Origin: a virus
IMG/VR virus record: IMGVR_UViG_3300044798_000277
Location: 1 to 34,738 of that record
Length of the DNA: 34,738 nucleotides
Reading direction: 5' to 3' (one strand)
Part shown: piece after piece, positions 7,938 through 16,562 of the stretch
Position numbering within the stretch: position 1 is the first letter of the stretch
Layout: every line of letters begins with the position of its first letter
The notes under the pieces: generated by a model
Database searches by the model: none
Told to the model about the DNA's origin: nothing
What the model saw: only the letters and a program-made list of their open reading frames with translations
Position numbers and translations under genes: made by a program

Positions 7938-9578
7938 ATGCCTATAGTCCACAAAACAGATTACAATCCCGACGGCACGGTTATCGGCCAGTCGGCAACG
8001 GACAAGGTCGGTTTCTTCGGGACTACCCCGGTCATGCAGCGGAGCAATCCGATGCAGTCCATCATACAGGGACAGTTCGCCGGAGAGATCAGAACACAAA
8101 CATGGAATACAGCCCCGGCACAGACCAACGCCATTACCTGCGTCGAGCAGATATTCAACATCACCAGCCCCAGCATCGCCGCCTCCGACTTCTGTCTTGC
8201 GATCAATCTTCCGGCGGCCTGCACGGTGGGCATGGCAGGCTGGCGTGTTTCATCCGCCAACAACATCGGCATCCAGTTCTGCAACCCCGCAGGCAACCTC
8301 ACCCAGGCAACGGGTCTCTTCAAGTACGTCCTCGCACGCGGCATTCTGCCCGTCTCGGTCACGCTCTCCCCAACTGCCGTTCCCTGCTCCAGCGCAGTTC
8401 TGCCGGGCACCTCTGAGCAGCTCTTCACCATCGCAGGCACCGGGGCGGCAGGCACGGCGGTACTCGAAGGCGACAAGGTCAAGGCCATCAATCTGACCAA
8501 TGCCGGGAGCGGTTACTACAACGCGCCCACCGTCAAGATCGCATCCAGTCCAAGCACGATTACCACAACGGCAACCGGCACGATGGCAGGTCTCCCCGTT
8601 CCTCCGATCCCCGGCGGATCGGGCGCTTCGGCAGTTGCCATCATCAGCGCAACCGGCACGGTCATCGGCGTGCAGGTCACGGAAGGCGGATCGGGCTACA
8701 CTTCAGCGCCTATCGTCACCTTCGAGGGCGGCAACAACATCTCTCCAGGCATGTGTCTATGGGTTGAAAAATCCGCGACACAGGCGGGTCTCGGCATCGG
8801 CAACGTCCGCATCGTGGACGACCGCACCATCGCCATCGAGTTCGTCAACCCCACGGCTGGCGCTCTCACACCAACGGCCCTCGGCACCTACCGCATCATC
8901 GCCATGAACGAGCTCCAGGCCATCAACAACATCGTGATGTACGGCATCAATGTCGGAACGGCTACAGCGGTAGCAACGACCACCGCCGCCATCTGGACCA
9001 TCCCCGTGACGCAGATCGCCGAAGGCGATTCTCTCGTCAGCACCTCCAAGCCCTCTCTCCAGACAGCCATCATCATCACACCAGGCTACTGCTCCGCCGG
9101 CAACATCATCATCCAGGCCAGCGGGCTCGGCGCTCAGCAGACACCGACCGCCAACGAGGTTTACAACTGTGCCGTGTGGCGCAGACTGCCACTCGGACCG
9201 GGCTTCCTCTTCTGTCAGACCCTCACGCCAACCGCTTGCGCTCCCAACGCCATCACCGAGATTGCTTACACCGTTGCCGGTATCCCAGCAGGCTCCGTGG
9301 TGTATGTCAACAAGCCGAGCTATACAGCGGGCATCTCCATCGGCAGCGCACGGGTCACGGGCGCAGGCACCATCGCCATCGCCTACATGAACACCACGGC
9401 AGGCGTCATCATCCCACCAGCGGAGAATTACACTATCTACTGCTTCCCCGTGGTCGATCAGGGCTTGACGACTTCCTGGGTGTCATCGGCAGCCTCGCTC
9501 ACCTTCAACCAGCTCGTCGATCTCGCCAACGAAGTGCAGACAGCGGAAGTGGTTTCCGGGATCATCAAGGGCTCATAA
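7938..9578 (+). CDS. repeat-built beta protein after coat, probable head decoration or virion surface protein
   Basis: This 546-residue protein has a strong RBS (AAAGGAGG). The N-terminus (DGTVIGQSATDKVGFFGTTP) is a pattern I associate with proteins encoded just after phage coat genes. A beta module of about 50 residues appears four times, near 84-136, 270-323, 363-414 and 453-503. Copies 2 and 4 are clearest: TIAIEFVNPTAG versus TIAIAYMNTTAG, each ending in Y-x-I. A different short motif, GSGYxxAPxVxF, occurs near 190 and 250. The protein is rich in Thr, Ala, Gly and Ile and has no membrane segment. Position suggests a capsid decoration or spike-like protein, by inference. Confidence 0.6.
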   Translation: MPIVHKTDYNPDGTVIGQSATDKVGFFGTTPVMQRSNPMQSIIQGQFAGEIRTQTWNTAPAQTNAITCVEQIFNITSPSIAASDFCLAINLPAACTVGMAGWRVSSANNIGIQFCNPAGNLTQATGLFKYVLARGILPVSVTLSPTAVPCSSAVLPGTSEQLFTIAGTGAAGTAVLEGDKVKAINLTNAGSGYYNAPTVKIASSPSTITTTATGTMAGLPVPPIPGGSGASAVAIISATGTVIGVQVTEGGSGYTSAPIVTFEGGNNISPGMCLWVEKSATQAGLGIGNVRIVDDRTIAIEFVNPTAGALTPTALGTYRIIAMNELQAINNIVMYGINVGTATAVATTTAAIWTIPVTQIAEGDSLVSTSKPSLQTAIIITPGYCSAGNIIIQASGLGAQQTPTANEVYNCAVWRRLPLGPGFLFCQTLTPTACAPNAITEIAYTVAGIPAGSVVYVNKPSYTAGISIGSARVTGAGTIAIAYMNTTAGVIIPPAENYTIYCFPVVDQGLTTSWVSSAASLTFNQLVDLANEVQTAEVVSGIIKGS

Positions 9579-9581
9579 CAA

Positions 9582-9629
9582 GGGGTCTCATTATACCCCA
9601 TAGACGGGGCACCTCTTCGGGGGTGCCCC
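9582..9629. other. two tandem hairpins at the head/glycan-module junction
   Basis: GGGGT (9582-9586) pairs with ACCCC (9595-9599). GGGGCACC (9606-9613) pairs perfectly with GGTGCCCC (9622-9629) around TCTTCGGG. The second is followed by a C-run and not by a T-run, so it is not a canonical intrinsic terminator. It could attenuate transcription or protect the 3' end of the very abundant coat mRNA. The RBS of the next gene follows directly. Confidence 0.5.
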
Positions 9630-9646
9630 CCCCCTTCGGAGGCGGC

Positions 9647-10186
9647 TTGATACACGAGAAGGCCATCATCGGCATCAATACGGTCGTGGAGTTCACCGCC
9701 GTCATTCAGGAAGGCTGCGTGATCGGCGACGACTGCTTCATCGGTCACAACGTCGTTCTGCGGCCCAAGACCCTGATCGGCAACCGCTGCAAGATCGGGC
9801 ACCTGTGCGTCTTCGAGGGGGATACTGTAATCGGCGATGATGTTGTCATCGCTGCGCAAAGTCACATCACCAAAGGGGCTACCATCTGCGACAAGGTCTT
9901 CATCGGACCCTGCGTATGCACCTGCAACGACCGGATCATGGTTCACCAGCGCAGGCACATCAAACCCTTCAAGCAGGAAGGCCCCACCATCATGTTCGCC
10001 GCCCGGATAGGTTCCAACGCAACCATCCTGCCCGGCGTCACCATCGGCATGAACGCCGTGGTCGGCGCGGGGTCGGTCGTCACCAAGGATGTCGGCGATT
10101 ATGCTGTCGTGTACGGCAACCCGGCTGTTTTTCAAAGGTGGGTGCCTGAAGACGAAAGACTATACCCGGAGGTGAGCATTGAGTAG
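9647..10186 (+). CDS. left-handed beta-helix (hexapeptide) acyltransferase
   Basis: This 179-residue protein is built of hexapeptide repeats. A first run (IGDDCFIGHNVVL, IGNRCKIGHLCVF, IGDDVVI) spans about residues 5-80. A loop with CTCNDRIMVHQRRHIKPF follows at about 88-107, then a second run (IGSNATILPGVTIG, AVVGAGSVVTKDV). The ending YAVVYGNPA is classical for the family. Such enzymes transfer acetyl groups to nucleotide amino sugars (WbpD/WlbB type) or glycans. The start is taken as TTG 9647 because GGAGG (9638-9642) precedes it and the region upstream is non-homologous hairpin sequence. It overlaps the next gene by 8 nt. The fold is certain; the acceptor is unknown. Confidence 0.85.
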   Translation: MIHEKAIIGINTVVEFTAVIQEGCVIGDDCFIGHNVVLRPKTLIGNRCKIGHLCVFEGDTVIGDDVVIAAQSHITKGATICDKVFIGPCVCTCNDRIMVHQRRHIKPFKQEGPTIMFAARIGSNATILPGVTIGMNAVVGAGSVVTKDVGDYAVVYGNPAVFQRWVPEDERLYPEVSIE

Positions 10187-11114
10187 AACACTGTCAGCAT
10201 CTTTAATCGTGAAAAATGAGGAAGCAACCCTGGAGGAATGTTTGAAATCCATTGCGGGCGTAGACGAGATCGTCGTTCTCGATACGGGCTCGACCGACAA
10301 GACGGTTGAGGTTGCCCGCAGTTTGGGCGCGGAGATTCATGAGGGCTACGTGTGGAAGGATGACTTCGCGGACGCCCGCAACACCTGTCTGCGCATGTGC
10401 ATCGGGGATTGGATTCTCTGCATAGACGCCGACGACAGGCTCGACCCCGGTATGCTCGACAAGATCCACAAGGCCATCGCGCACGCGGAGGAAACAAGCG
10501 AAAACATCGAGGCCATCCAGGTGCTCATGCACTGCGACGGCGATCAATTCTACAGCGACCGCGTCATCAAGAACATACCGGAAGTGCATTTCCTGCGGCC
10601 CGTGCATGAGTACGTGAACTGCAAGGGCAAGTACAAGCCCGAGGGCGAGAACGAGATCACCATCACCTTCCAGAACAGGGAGCCGCGGGGCGGCGACATC
10701 TGGTGGATCATGAAGATCATCGAAGCCCAGCTCCGCAAGGAGCCGGACGACCTGCGCTGGCAATACGTGGCAGGTCGGGAATACTTCGTCCGGGGCTACC
10801 TGCCGAACGCCATCTACTGGCTGGAACGCTATTTCAGTTACCGCGAGCAAAACAACTTCTGGTTCGGCACGGCGGAGATTGCGGACGCCTATTTCACCCT
10901 GGGATGGGCTTACTACGCGATGCTCGAATTGAAAAAGGCCAAGGAATGCGCTCTGAAATGCCTCGGCTTCAACGCGGACTTCCAGGAAGCCTGCAAGCTC
11001 CTCTCTCTGATAAGCAAGGCCGAAGGGGGCGAGGTGAATCAGGAGCGCTGGGAGGAGTTCGGCAAGAGCGCCAAGAACAGGGATCTGAATTTCAAGACCA
11101 AGGGACTAATCTAA
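10179..11114 (+). CDS. GT2-type glycosyltransferase with C-terminal TPR-like region
   Basis: This 311-residue protein opens with the GT-A nucleotide-sugar core: SLIVKNEE at 8-15, VLDTGSTDKT at 33-42, DDFADARN near 68-75 and the metal-binding DADD at 83-86. The C-terminal half (about 190-290) contains repeated helical pairs with aromatic small-residue signatures such as DAYFTLGWAYYAMLELKKAKECA, typical of the TPR tail of SunS-like glycosyltransferases. The start is TTG 10179 with GGAGGT 5 nt upstream, overlapping the acyltransferase stop. It is likely to transfer a sugar to a protein or glycan in the cytoplasm; acceptor and donor are unknown. Confidence 0.88.
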   Translation: MSRTLSASLIVKNEEATLEECLKSIAGVDEIVVLDTGSTDKTVEVARSLGAEIHEGYVWKDDFADARNTCLRMCIGDWILCIDADDRLDPGMLDKIHKAIAHAEETSENIEAIQVLMHCDGDQFYSDRVIKNIPEVHFLRPVHEYVNCKGKYKPEGENEITITFQNREPRGGDIWWIMKIIEAQLRKEPDDLRWQYVAGREYFVRGYLPNAIYWLERYFSYREQNNFWFGTAEIADAYFTLGWAYYAMLELKKAKECALKCLGFNADFQEACKLLSLISKAEGGEVNQERWEEFGKSAKNRDLNFKTKGLI

Positions 11115-11128
11115 GAAAGGAGAACGAT

Positions 11129-11275
11129 ATGGGAATCAGTACGAAAGGCAATGCCAATACCAGGCCGGGAACCAAGAAGGGCGCGGCTCCGTCAGCAACG
11201 AGCAAGACCTTCGGCTCCAAGACCCAGTACGCTGAAGCCTCCAAGACGCACATCGCCATCAAAGGCAAGAAGTGA
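11129..11275 (+). CDS. small basic protein
   Basis: This 48-residue protein has a good RBS (AAAGGAG, 5 nt spacing) before ATG 11129. It is rich in Lys, Thr, Ser and Gly and contains no hydrophobic stretch, so it is probably unstructured or nucleic-acid binding. It ends in KGKK. I recognise no family. The RBS and the overlap of its stop with the next GTG (GTGA) support that it is translated. Confidence 0.55.
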   Translation: MGISTKGNANTRPGTKKGAAPSATSKTFGSKTQYAEASKTHIAIKGKK

Positions 11276-11679
11276 TCGGGCGGGGAGGGGTTCCTCCCCT
11301 TCGATTCTTCATGAGACGGATGAAGAAGAACATTACGCTCATCTTCGACAGCGACCTGGCGAATAGATTGAACACGGTCGGGATCACCTTGTACCCGAAC
11401 ATCTATTTCTCCTTTCCTTTTGCCTGCGTCGGATCGGAGAGATACCTTGTCAAACATGAATTAATCCATGTTGAGCAAATAGAGCGCTCGAACGTCTTTA
11501 AGTTCTACTCGCTCTACGTGCTGGAGTGGCTCGGCAACATATTCCTCGGCAAGGAAGACGGAGATTCTGCGTACTACAGCCTCCAGGATGAGACAGAGGC
11601 GAGGGCTCGGCAATGGGAACCATTCACGGTGCGTGATTACGAGATCCTGCATGGCAACGGGATAACGGAGTTCGATTAG
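11272..11679 (+). CDS. small zincin-like protein with HELIH motif
   Basis: The protein has up to 136 residues. HELIHVEQ at residues 62-69 is an HExxH zinc-binding motif. A candidate third ligand lies in QDETEARARQ (E107 or E109), the usual spacing for a small metallopeptidase fold. Between them is a helical FKFYSLYVLEWLGNIFLG segment. Proteins with this core occur in phages as uncharacterised peptidase-like proteins. Start choice is uncertain: GTG 11272 has AAGG upstream and couples to the preceding stop, but places a hairpin in the first codons; ATG 11311 or 11320 would give 123 or 120 residues without good RBS. It may process a virion or host surface protein. Confidence 0.65.
   Translation: MIGRGGVPPLRFFMRRMKKNITLIFDSDLANRLNTVGITLYPNIYFSFPFACVGSERYLVKHELIHVEQIERSNVFKFYSLYVLEWLGNIFLGKEDGDSAYYSLQDETEARARQWEPFTVRDYEILHGNGITEFD
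11282..11299. other. GGGGAGG-GGTT-CCTCCCC hairpin
   Basis: This is a perfect 7-bp GC stem with a 4-nt loop followed by TTCGATTCTT, so it partly resembles an intrinsic terminator. It lies between the small basic gene and the conserved part of the zincin gene. It may reduce read-through or control the downstream start. Confidence 0.45.
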
Positions 11680-11680
11680 T

Positions 11681-14600
11681 ATGGCTGCGTATTATGTAGA
11701 ACCCAAGATTGCGACGACTGCCGCGTTAGGCGGTTCAATTTCCGGCGTCACTTTCACTGACACCCATCACGGATCTGGGAATTTTGCTGTTGGTCAATTC
11801 CTTACAGGTATTGGTGTAACTCCTTTTACATACATCACCCAGCTCATCTCTGGCGATGGTCATACTGACGGCAGCACATGGCGAGTAAGCATTTCGCAGA
11901 CCGTCACCGACCAGACTATCACTGGACATGGCGATATGATCGATGACGGTGCCGGGGCTTGGACAGCCGCCCTGAACATAGCGACGCCCTGCTCTGCACA
12001 AACGGCGATGGTTCATGCTGCTGGAGACGATATTGTTAATTTCCGTGGTTATCCCAATTATCAGCCCTATTTAACGCAGTATTATTCAGCGAATTGGCAA
12101 TGGCCTGGGATGTATCCAGCAAACAGTGGCACATTGAATCATTATATTACATTCCAGGCCTATACGGGTGAGCGACCTCAAATAACCGCGCAAACCGATA
12201 GTACAGGACTTAACGCTTTTGTCTTCGGTCCTTGGGCAAGAAGTTGGATTATCTTTGATGGTTTTGAATGTTGGGCGATTGTTCCTCCAACCCCAGAGCA
12301 TCCATTAGGAATAAGTATGGGTGGAATTAAGGTAGGACATAATAGTAACGCTCATCCTTATGATGATTCAACTCACTGTATAATTAGAAACTGTATTGCA
12401 CATGGAGGAGATGTGATCTGCCTCCTGGTGCAGAACAATAAGTGCTGCATACAAGTCAATACCGCTGGTGATATTCTGATAGAGAACTGTCTGTTTTATT
12501 TTTATGACAATGCGCTTAGACAGAGCCTTGGCCTTGCAGACTGGTGGACTGTTGACACTGCTACGAATAGCAATCATTGTGGTTGGCAGTCATATTACTG
12601 CGAGAGAATAACTGTTAAGAACTGCGAGATATATGACACTCCCGTGCCAATGTATTTTAAGACAGGATCGGAGGATGATTATGTTTTTTATAATAACTAT
12701 GTTCATGATTGTGGTGAAGGATGCTTTTATATAGGTTTGGGAACAGCGGGCTCGACATCTCATAACTGTTTAATATATAATAACGTATTTACATCAGAAA
12801 CATGGGCATGGGGTGGAGGTATTGTATCTGATTCTGATAGGGGTATTGCTGTAGATGGCTGGAAGATCTATAATAATACTATAAGATTAGCATCTACTAA
12901 TGTTGACGCTAATCTTATAACTCCTAAAAGGTTTACCAACTGGGAAGTATACAATAATATAGTTCTGGGAACACGTTCTGGTGTATATAACTTTCAGGAC
13001 AGTGCTTATTATGATTATGGATGCAGTATACTTAACGAAGATCATAATCAGTTCGGTCAGGCCGGAACCTATGGATTTCATATCAGACCGCGATGGAACG
13101 GAACCACCACTTATTCAATACTTGATCCAACGGTCCCGCCGGATGGCACATCATGGAAAGAGTCAACATGGCAAACCGATACTTCTGATGTGGGCTGTGG
13201 TGCTAACCCGAGTCATCATCCCGGCTGTAGTGATTTAAGATCAAATCCTCTCTTCACCAATGGGTCGGGTACTTATTCATTGCTTTCCGACTTCAATCTC
13301 CAAGTGGGGTCTCCCTGCTTAACAGGCGGCCGCGCTGGGGGCCTGATGGGTGCGAACATAGCCCTTGTGGGCTATAGTTCGGAGGAAGAAGTGACTTCTC
13401 CATCTGCTTCGCCCTCAGCATCGCCTTCGCCTACGGCTTCCTTGTCATTATCAGTATCGCCATCCCATTCGCCGTCTAAATCCCCCTCCGTCAGCCCCAG
13501 TCCGAGCTACTCGCCCTCGGCGAGCCCATCTGTGAGTCCTTCTTCTTCTCCTTCCTCCGGGTCGCCTCCCGCCTTGGATGTATTCTATTCCTGCAGCAAG
13601 TTTGGCACGGGCGATATAAAGACCGGCACTCCCAATGTTGTCATGTCGGGCAGCGTTGCCACGCTCGATGTTGCCCAGACCGGCAACATAGGGCGCGGGG
13701 ACCGCATCACCTATGAAACGCATCATTGCTTCATAAGCAATGTCAATTCTTCCACCTCGTTCGATGTGGTCGATGCCATCGGCGATCCCATTACCGACCA
13801 CGGATCGGTCGCCGTTGTCTCCATTGCGCATGAGTTCGCTTCCCTGGCGCTCGCATTGGCAGGCGCATCGGATGTCAATCATATCAACAACTCAAACCTG
13901 AACGCTGCCGATGTGCGGCTCTTTATCTATTGCTACTATGACCATGACGATTACACGGCGGACGGCTATGCGACCGTAAGCGGGTGGACGACCAGCGCTG
14001 GTTGCAATATCAACATCATCGTCCCGCGTGGCCCGACGTACAATGGCGGCTGCGAGTCCATCCTCAACAACCAGCATCCCGGCTATTGGGACACGACAAA
14101 GTATTACATTCGTGTGACAAGCGCCGATTATCGCTGTTTAACCATTTCATCGCAGCCATATACTTATGTCAGGGGCATCCAAGGAGACAATGCGGCAACA
14201 GCAGGTACCTCCTACACGGGAGTATTCAATACCAGCGGACTCACCACCACTGGTGTTATATGGGACTCATGTTATGCTCAGCATACCGGGACCGTCGGAA
14301 CAAACAGCTATTGCTTTGCTTACCCCAATATAACTGATGCATATGGAGATTCGGTCAAAATACGATTCATAAATTGCATAGCGTATAATCCAATCTATCG
14401 GGGATGGAGTGAACAGGCGAGTGCGAGTTACATCCATTTCCATTTCTACAACTGTCTTTCTGTGGATTGCGGAGGACAAGGTTATTACTCGTGGGGCGGC
14501 CCGGCGGCCTATAACTGTGTGGCCTTCGCTAATGTGGGCGCAAACTGGCCTGGAGGCATGTCCGGTGCCTATTGTGCCACCGACGACGGCACGGGTCCGG

Positions 14601-15301
14601 TAGCCAACCTTCTCGATATATCAGGGTTTGCCGGGGCTGCCATCTTCCTCGATTACGCCAATCATAAGTACGCTTCCTGCGTCGGTTCGCCGCTTATTAA
14701 TGCAGGCGACGATCTATCCGCCTGGATGACTGCCGAGGACTGCCTGGGCGTGCCGAGACCCGACCAGGCATGGGATATGGGTCCTTTCCAGTACCTCTCG
14801 GGGGGCACACCGTCACCGAGCGCCACTCCTTCCCCGAGCTATTCAGGATCGGCCTCGCCTTCGGTGAGTCCGTCGCCTTCGTACTCTCCTTCGGTTTCCC
14901 CCTCCGTCAGCCCATCCCCCAGCTATTCTCCCAGCGTATCGCCTTCGGCTTCTCCCAGCAAGAGCCCCTCAGCTTCGCCCAGCGTTTCACCTTCTCTTTC
15001 GCCCTCAGCCTCGCCCAGTTTAAGCCCCTCTGCCTCGCCGAGCGTCTCGCCTTCGGTGTCGCCAAGCGTGAGTCCCTCTTATTCCCCCTCGGCCTCGCCG
15101 TCGATCTCCCCCAGCAAGAGCCCCTCAGCCTCGCCCAGCAAGAGCCCATCTGTCAGTCCTTCGCCGAGCTACTCGCCAAGCCCATCCCGCAGCGCGTCGC
15201 CATCCCCATCCGAGGGAGCGCCGACTTCGAAGCTCATATGGATGTATAGTCAACCCCGCCGTTATCACCAGGCGGGCCGAAGAACAACCCAACACAGGTA
15301 A
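11681..15301 (+). CDS. giant fibre-like protein: two beta-rich (beta-helix-like) domains and Ser-Pro repeat arms
   Basis: This 1206-residue protein has five regions. Residues 1-570 are beta-rich with right-handed parallel beta-helix character (HCIIRNCIAHGG, ITVKNCEIYD, WKIYNNTIRL, WEVYNNIVLG). Residues 573-626 are an S-P-S-x array. Residues 627-1042 are a second such domain (VIWDSCYAQHTG, IRFINCIAYNP, FHFYNCLSVDCG). Residues 1043-1177 are a second array, and 1179-1206 a unique basic tail. The start is ATG 11681, 1 nt after the previous stop, with CGGAG upstream. There is no signal peptide or membrane span. The first domain is visibly more AT-rich than the flanking genes, suggesting separate acquisition. 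Beta-helix domains in phages usually bind or cut glycans; a virion fibre is the likely role (inference). Confidence 0.7.
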   Translation: MAAYYVEPKIATTAALGGSISGVTFTDTHHGSGNFAVGQFLTGIGVTPFTYITQLISGDGHTDGSTWRVSISQTVTDQTITGHGDMIDDGAGAWTAALNIATPCSAQTAMVHAAGDDIVNFRGYPNYQPYLTQYYSANWQWPGMYPANSGTLNHYITFQAYTGERPQITAQTDSTGLNAFVFGPWARSWIIFDGFECWAIVPPTPEHPLGISMGGIKVGHNSNAHPYDDSTHCIIRNCIAHGGDVICLLVQNNKCCIQVNTAGDILIENCLFYFYDNALRQSLGLADWWTVDTATNSNHCGWQSYYCERITVKNCEIYDTPVPMYFKTGSEDDYVFYNNYVHDCGEGCFYIGLGTAGSTSHNCLIYNNVFTSETWAWGGGIVSDSDRGIAVDGWKIYNNTIRLASTNVDANLITPKRFTNWEVYNNIVLGTRSGVYNFQDSAYYDYGCSILNEDHNQFGQAGTYGFHIRPRWNGTTTYSILDPTVPPDGTSWKESTWQTDTSDVGCGANPSHHPGCSDLRSNPLFTNGSGTYSLLSDFNLQVGSPCLTGGRAGGLMGANIALVGYSSEEEVTSPSASPSASPSPTASLSLSVSPSHSPSKSPSVSPSPSYSPSASPSVSPSSSPSSGSPPALDVFYSCSKFGTGDIKTGTPNVVMSGSVATLDVAQTGNIGRGDRITYETHHCFISNVNSSTSFDVVDAIGDPITDHGSVAVVSIAHEFASLALALAGASDVNHINNSNLNAADVRLFIYCYYDHDDYTADGYATVSGWTTSAGCNINIIVPRGPTYNGGCESILNNQHPGYWDTTKYYIRVTSADYRCLTISSQPYTYVRGIQGDNAATAGTSYTGVFNTSGLTTTGVIWDSCYAQHTGTVGTNSYCFAYPNITDAYGDSVKIRFINCIAYNPIYRGWSEQASASYIHFHFYNCLSVDCGGQGYYSWGGPAAYNCVAFANVGANWPGGMSGAYCATDDGTGPVANLLDISGFAGAAIFLDYANHKYASCVGSPLINAGDDLSAWMTAEDCLGVPRPDQAWDMGPFQYLSGGTPSPSATPSPSYSGSASPSVSPSPSYSPSVSPSVSPSPSYSPSVSPSASPSKSPSASPSVSPSLSPSASPSLSPSASPSVSPSVSPSVSPSYSPSASPSISPSKSPSASPSKSPSVSPSPSYSPSPSRSASPSPSEGAPTSKLIWMYSQPRRYHQAGRRTTQHR
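13397..13558 (+). repeat. Ser-Pro tetrapeptide array 1
   Basis: The stretch encodes about 54 residues of irregular S-P-S-x units between the two beta domains of the large fibre protein. It acts as a flexible or extended linker. Different Ser and Pro codons are mixed, so the DNA copies are imperfect. Confidence 0.9.
14807..15211 (+). repeat. Ser-Pro tetrapeptide array 2
   Basis: The stretch encodes about 135 residues of S-P-S-x, with x mostly A, V, L, K, I or Y, and a recurrent SPSPSYSPS. It is the C-terminal arm of the large fibre protein. It leads into the conserved tail beginning GAP. Confidence 0.92.
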
Positions 15302-15312
15302 GGAGGTATTAA

Positions 15313-15645
15313 ATGTCAGCATATACTGTAACAGTGCCGATCACCGGGACGATCTCCGACGCCGTTCCCAGCGGTCAATACGTCATTGGTTTATACATCC
15401 CGACCATCGACAACAGCATCGTGTACCTGCAGGCATCTCAGGACGGTGTGACCAACTGGGCTCGCATCCTCAAGTCGGACGGGTCCGCCGATTGGAACGT
15501 GGCTGTCAGCACGGGCAACAAGTGGATCTTTCTCGATCAGATGTCACCCTTTACGTACCTGCGGATCGAATGCGCAGCGGCTCAGAATACTGCGGCGCGC
15601 CAGTTCATCTTCGTATTCAAGCCGAACATCGAGGGCAACGTCTGA
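15313..15645 (+). CDS. small beta-sandwich virion-type protein
   Basis: This 110-residue protein has a perfect RBS (AAGGAGGT). The sequence is a series of beta strands: ITGTISDAVPSG, IVYLQASQDGVTNWARI, FTYLRIECA, RQFIFVFKP. This layout (two short conserved blocks, one around LQAS.DG..W and one around YLRI) is familiar from small uncharacterised phage proteins found near head or tail genes. No catalytic motif is present. It lies between the first Ser-Pro fibre gene and the sugar-enzyme genes and overlaps the next start by one base. It could cap or attach the fibre. Confidence 0.6.
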   Translation: MSAYTVTVPITGTISDAVPSGQYVIGLYIPTIDNSIVYLQASQDGVTNWARILKSDGSADWNVAVSTGNKWIFLDQMSPFTYLRIECAAAQNTAARQFIFVFKPNIEGNV

Positions 15646-16562
15646 TGCTGAGCGTCCTCATCCCTTCCCGGAACGAGCGGTTCCTCGTGCATACCGTGGC
15701 GGATCTCCTGAGCAAGGCGAATGGAGAGATAGAGATCATCGTCGTCCTGGACGGCTATTGGCCCGACGTGAAGCTCCTGGAGGATTCGCATGTAACCCTC
15801 CTCCATAGGCCGGTGTCGTACGGGATGAGGAATGCCATCAACTCGGCTGCTGCTATCGCCAAGGGCGATTACGTCATGAAGTGCGATGCGCATTGCATGT
15901 TCGGCCAGGCGTTCGACGAGATCCTAGCGGCAGAATGCGGAGACAACGAGATCATCATCCCCCGGCGCTACAGTCTGGAACCCGAGACCTGGGAGATCAG
16001 GGAGACGGGCCGCCCTCCCATCGACTATGAGTTCATCAGTTTCCCCTACGAGATGAACGTCCAGACCGTGCGCGTCGGGAACAAATGGTGGGAACGGGGA
16101 GTCGCAAGAGCTGATGTTCTCGTGGATGAGAATATGACCTGCCAGGGCTCCTGCATGTTCATGTCGAAAAAGCACTTCATGAATATCGGCCCCCTGCAGG
16201 AAGAGGGCTATGGAACCTTCATCCTCGACAGCGAGGAAGCCACGAATAAGACCTGGACGAGCGGCGGCAGGGTCATGGTCAACAAGAAGACCTGGTACGC
16301 GCATCTGCACAAGGGCAACCAGTACGGACGCGGTTATTTCATCGACAAGCGGCCCTTGAAACGGGGGCGCAGATACCACATCGATTTCTGGATGCACGAC
16401 CGCTGGCCTAAGCAGACGCGCAAGTTCGAGTGGCTGGTGGAGCATTTCTGGCCTATTCCAGGCTGGCCCGAGGACTGGCGAGATCCTCGCTACGAAAAGG
16501 CATATCTGGAGTCGTTGGATGGGGACCCTGGAATACATCAAGCAGAAGTATCGCCTGGATGA
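15645..16562 (+). CDS. GT2-type glycosyltransferase
   Basis: This 305-residue protein has a GT-A core: LSVLIPSRNE at the N-terminus, IEIIVVLDGYWPD at about 29-41, and MKCDAHC at 78-84, where D81-A-H83 stands at the DxD position. The downstream block SGGRVMVNKKTWYAH is shared with the glycosyltransferase at 18819, so the two are paralogues. No membrane helix is present, so it is a soluble cytoplasmic enzyme. ATG 15645 overlaps the previous stop (TGATG). It overlaps the methyltransferase gene by 44 nt. Donor and acceptor are unknown; the neighbouring Ser-rich fibre is the obvious candidate acceptor. Confidence 0.87.
   Translation: MLSVLIPSRNERFLVHTVADLLSKANGEIEIIVVLDGYWPDVKLLEDSHVTLLHRPVSYGMRNAINSAAAIAKGDYVMKCDAHCMFGQAFDEILAAECGDNEIIIPRRYSLEPETWEIRETGRPPIDYEFISFPYEMNVQTVRVGNKWWERGVARADVLVDENMTCQGSCMFMSKKHFMNIGPLQEEGYGTFILDSEEATNKTWTSGGRVMVNKKTWYAHLHKGNQYGRGYFIDKRPLKRGRRYHIDFWMHDRWPKQTRKFEWLVEHFWPIPGWPEDWRDPRYEKAYLESLDGDPGIHQAEVSPG

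Noticed and set aside
9176-9646. Long N-terminal extension of the acyltransferase frame
   Set aside because: It overlaps the end of the post-coat protein and translates to His/Arg-rich non-homologous sequence; the RBS is just before TTG 9647.
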